This document shows positions 6,819 through 7,895 of a DNA stretch of 7,895 nt, one piece after another; within the stretch, counting starts at the first letter, position 1, and every line of letters begins with the position of its first letter. Source of the stretch: Candidatus Brocadiaceae bacterium. Its GTDB lineage: Bacteria; Planctomycetota; Brocadiia; SM23-32. A model generated the notes under the pieces. The model did not search any database and had not been told where the DNA came from. It saw nothing but the letters and a program-made list of their open reading frames with translations. Made by a program: the position numbers and the translations under genes. The stretch spans positions 1 to 7,895 of the forward strand of contig PWZK01000209.1 of NCBI GenBank assembly GCA_003567495.1. The letters are read 5' to 3'.

Positions 6819-7625
6819 TCAGAACAGGAGCCGCATTCCCATTATAAGGGTCAACGCGTAAAGCGCCATCATAAAATGATCGCCTTTTATTCTCTTGTTA
6901 AGCCACAGACCCAGCAGCGTGCCCGCGGCGGCAAAGGGAAAGAGAACAACTGCAGTGCTCAGGCGTTCGGCCGTAAACATGTTCTGCGCGGTGAACGGTA
7001 TGACTTTTATGAGGTTGCCCACAAAAAAATATGCTACCACCGTGCCCGCAAAAACGCTTTTTTCGAGTTTTTGTGGCAGCATAAAAACAGCTATTATCGG
7101 GCCGGCCGAGTGAGCGAGAGTGGACGTAAGTCCTGCAGCCGTCCCGACCGCCAGGCCGTGCATGATAGCCGGACGGTAGGGGGGCGTATCCTCTTCGAGC
7201 CCCCGTGCCGAAAAAAAACGCCACATCTGAACGAGAACGAAAGAAACACAGATGACGCCTACGAGCCTGTTAAGTATCGTCGTGCCGGTAAGCGTGGTGG
7301 AGCCAAGTGATACCTCCTGAAGGTCTCCGAGGTGTCGAAGCACGGCCCAAGCCGCCGCTACCCCCAGGATGCAGCCCCCTGCGAGCATTGAAAGCACCCT
7401 CCGGTTTATTTTTCCTCTGTAATGCACTATAGAAAACACATCTCCGCATATAAGCACGGGAAGCAGAACGGGCAGCATGTGCTGCGCGCTTCCAGTTGCA
7501 AGTGTAAGCAGCGGAACCGCTATTATCCCTGCCCCGGTTCCGAACCCCGCTTTAGACATGCCGATAATTGTCGCGGCTACGGCTGCGGCGATCCAGCCCG
7601 GAAATGTCAATGGAAGTGGTGTCAT
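6819..7625 (-). CDS. TauE/SafE-family membrane permease (probable anion exporter)
   Basis: This 268-residue, very hydrophobic protein fits the TauE/SafE family (Pfam TSUP), whose studied members move sulfite, sulfoacetate or related organosulfur anions. About eight membrane segments are expected. Both half-repeats are seen: GMSKAGFGTGAG at 22-33 and LTSTLAHSAGPIIAVFML at 166-183, the latter very typical. Exact substrate is unknown. ATG 7625 is the only reasonable start: the in-frame TGA at 7644-7646 lies just upstream, and the next Met (23) would cut off TM1. No Shine-Dalgarno site precedes it, unlike the pump genes. It converges on the permease gene with 26 bases between stops and does not belong to that operon. 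A palindrome at 7641-7664 ends 16 bases before its start. Confidence 0.9.
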   Translation of the reverse strand: MTPLPLTFPGWIAAAVAATIIGMSKAGFGTGAGIIAVPLLTLATGSAQHMLPVLLPVLICGDVFSIVHYRGKINRRVLSMLAGGCILGVAAAWAVLRHLGDLQEVSLGSTTLTGTTILNRLVGVICVSFVLVQMWRFFSARGLEEDTPPYRPAIMHGLAVGTAAGLTSTLAHSAGPIIAVFMLPQKLEKSVFAGTVVAYFFVGNLIKVIPFTAQNMFTAERLSTAVVLFPFAAAGTLLGLWLNKRIKGDHFMMALYALTLIMGMRLLF

Positions 7626-7640
7626 GTTGCAATGTATATA

Positions 7641-7664
7641 TTTTCAGAGACTTCGCTCTGAAAA
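7641..7664. promoter_or_regulatory. Perfect 9-bp inverted repeat just upstream of the tauE-like gene
   Basis: TTTTCAGAG (7641-7649) and CTCTGAAAA (7656-7664) are exact reverse complements around ACTTCG. The T-run is on the 5' arm and the A-run on the 3' arm on both strands, the opposite of an intrinsic terminator. Its centre is about 27 bases upstream of ATG 7625, where an operator or leader hairpin could act. A TATATA at 7635-7640 beside it could be part of a -10 element, but I see no convincing -35. A regulatory role is inference; it may also be a dispersed palindrome. Confidence 0.45.
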
Positions 7665-7670
7665 TGGGGC

Positions 7671-7691
7671 GCCTGCCTGCAGCAGGCAGGC
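7671..7691. repeat. GC-rich near-perfect palindrome
   Basis: GCCTGCCTGC (7671-7680) and GCAGGCAGGC (7682-7691) are exact reverse complements separated by a single A. The tight centre means an RNA hairpin would open several central pairs, while as DNA it could form a cruciform. It resembles short GC-rich palindromic repeats scattered between genes in some bacteria. A second, weaker palindrome (GCGCAGTACTGTGC, 7697-7710) follows at once. Confidence 0.55.
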
Positions 7692-7719
7692 CTTCGGCGC
7701 AGTACTGTGCATAGCAGAG

Positions 7720-7777
7720 AAATTACAAATTCAAAATCTCAAGTTACAAATAAATCCAAAATTATATATCAAAATTC
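7720..7777 (-). repeat. AT-rich dispersed repeat, copy B (inverted relative to copy A)
   Basis: The reverse complement of this segment matches copy A at 941-999. The core 7720-7764 is identical at 40 of 45 ungapped bases, and GAATTTTG is conserved at the outer end (7770-7777). Differences are scattered point changes plus one indel, as expected of separate copies of an old repeat. It lies upstream of the tauE-like gene. The two copies are inverted and enclose about 6.7 kb holding the channel, adaptor, permease and tauE-like genes. Confidence 0.75.
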
Positions 7778-7803
7778 GAAAAATAAAAACGCAACTTCTT
7801 TCA

Positions 7804-7816
7804 GCGCCAACGGCGC
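7804..7816. repeat. Small hairpin with CCAACGG apex
   Basis: GCGCC (7804-7808) and GGCGC (7812-7816) pair around an AAC triloop. The apical heptamer CCAACGG recurs exactly at the tip of the larger hairpin at 7829-7873, which suggests the two belong to one repeat unit. No gene or T-run is associated with it. Confidence 0.45.
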
Positions 7817-7828
7817 GTCATGCTAAAG

Positions 7829-7873
7829 CCTATGGCAAAGCGAAGGTCCAACGGACCGAAGCGAAGCCATAGG
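7829..7873. repeat. 45-base composite hairpin with symmetric internal loop
   Basis: An outer stem pairs CCTATGGC (7829-7836) with GCCATAGG (7866-7873). An inner stem pairs GGTCC (7845-7849) with GGACC (7853-7857) around an AAC triloop. Between the stems the two sides are nearly the same sequence, AAAGCGAA (7837-7844) and GAAGCGAA (7858-7865). They face each other as a purine-rich 8x8 internal loop with two central G-C pairs possible (7840-7862, 7841-7861). No promoter or T-run is visible. It could be a dispersed repeat, a 3' structure of a gene beyond the window, or part of a small RNA. Confidence 0.5.
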
Positions 7874-7895
7874 AAACCGATGCCCGGACAGCGTA

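Noticed and set aside
6816..7310. Open frame of 164 codons on the + strand following the permease
   Set aside because: It is antisense to the tauE-like gene, which has clear family motifs. The product is Lys/Arg/Gln-rich without a domain, and no ribosome binding site precedes its ATG.
7641..7691. Intrinsic terminators upstream of the tauE-like gene
   Set aside because: Neither hairpin is followed by a T-run on either strand, and the first has its T-run on the 5' arm.
7477..7872. Open frame of 131 codons on the + strand spanning the tauE-like gene start and the repeat-rich end
   Set aside because: Its first part is antisense to the tauE-like gene and its remainder translates the palindromes and dispersed repeats. 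It has no family resemblance.
7720..7873. CRISPR array or tRNA gene in the repeat-rich right end
   Set aside because: There are no regularly spaced direct repeats with unique spacers, and no cloverleaf with anticodon and T-arm motifs.

Overview
The window carries one complete tripartite RND efflux operon on the + strand: a TetR-type repressor (316-927), an outer-membrane factor lipoprotein of the TolC/OprM type (1042-2466), a periplasmic adaptor (2506-3681) and an inner-membrane RND permease (3685-6792). A TauE/SafE-family membrane permease (7625-6819, - strand) faces it. The operon is flanked on both sides by non-coding DNA rich in palindromes and dispersed repeats. I see no rRNA, tRNA, CRISPR array, transposase or integrase.

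Organism: an envelope-spanning pump with an outer-membrane channel means a diderm (Gram-negative) bacterium. Coding DNA is moderately GC-rich, yet ATA (Ile) and AGG/AGA (Arg) codons are frequent, and Shine-Dalgarno sites are clear in the operon. The AT-rich dispersed repeat and the short GC-rich palindromes resemble intergenic repeats I associate with uncultured PVC-type or related lineages (Lentisphaerae, Kiritimatiellae, Planctomycetes). That is recollection, not proof, so I leave the phylum open.

Layout: 1-245 is non-coding and holds a 4x hexanucleotide repeat, a small hairpin and a MITE-like palindromic element (129-215). A near-consensus sigma70 promoter (246-274) is followed by a 16-bp palindromic operator (280-295) at the expected transcription start, then the repressor gene. 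This is a standard autoregulatory arrangement, and induction would probably raise expression of the whole operon. The repressor-to-channel gap (928-1041) contains an AT-rich repeat (941-999) whose second copy lies inverted at 7720-7777, upstream of the tauE-like gene. Channel, adaptor and permease follow with short gaps (39 and 3 nt) and good ribosome binding sites. The permease and tauE-like genes converge with 26 nt between them and no recognisable terminator. The region 7626-7895 contains four further inverted repeats plus the second repeat copy.

How the genes work together: the permease would take substrate from the inner membrane or periplasm, the adaptor would couple it to the outer-membrane channel, and the repressor would sense a ligand and release the promoter. 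The most unusual point is in the permease. By-eye alignment indicates that the charged proton-relay residues of TM4 and TM10 known from AcrB (two Asp and one Lys) are all Asn here, and the TM11 Thr is Ala, so its energy coupling is unlikely to follow the textbook AcrB scheme. Apart from that, this is a recognisable regulated RND pump locus; I do not see a wholly new gene system.
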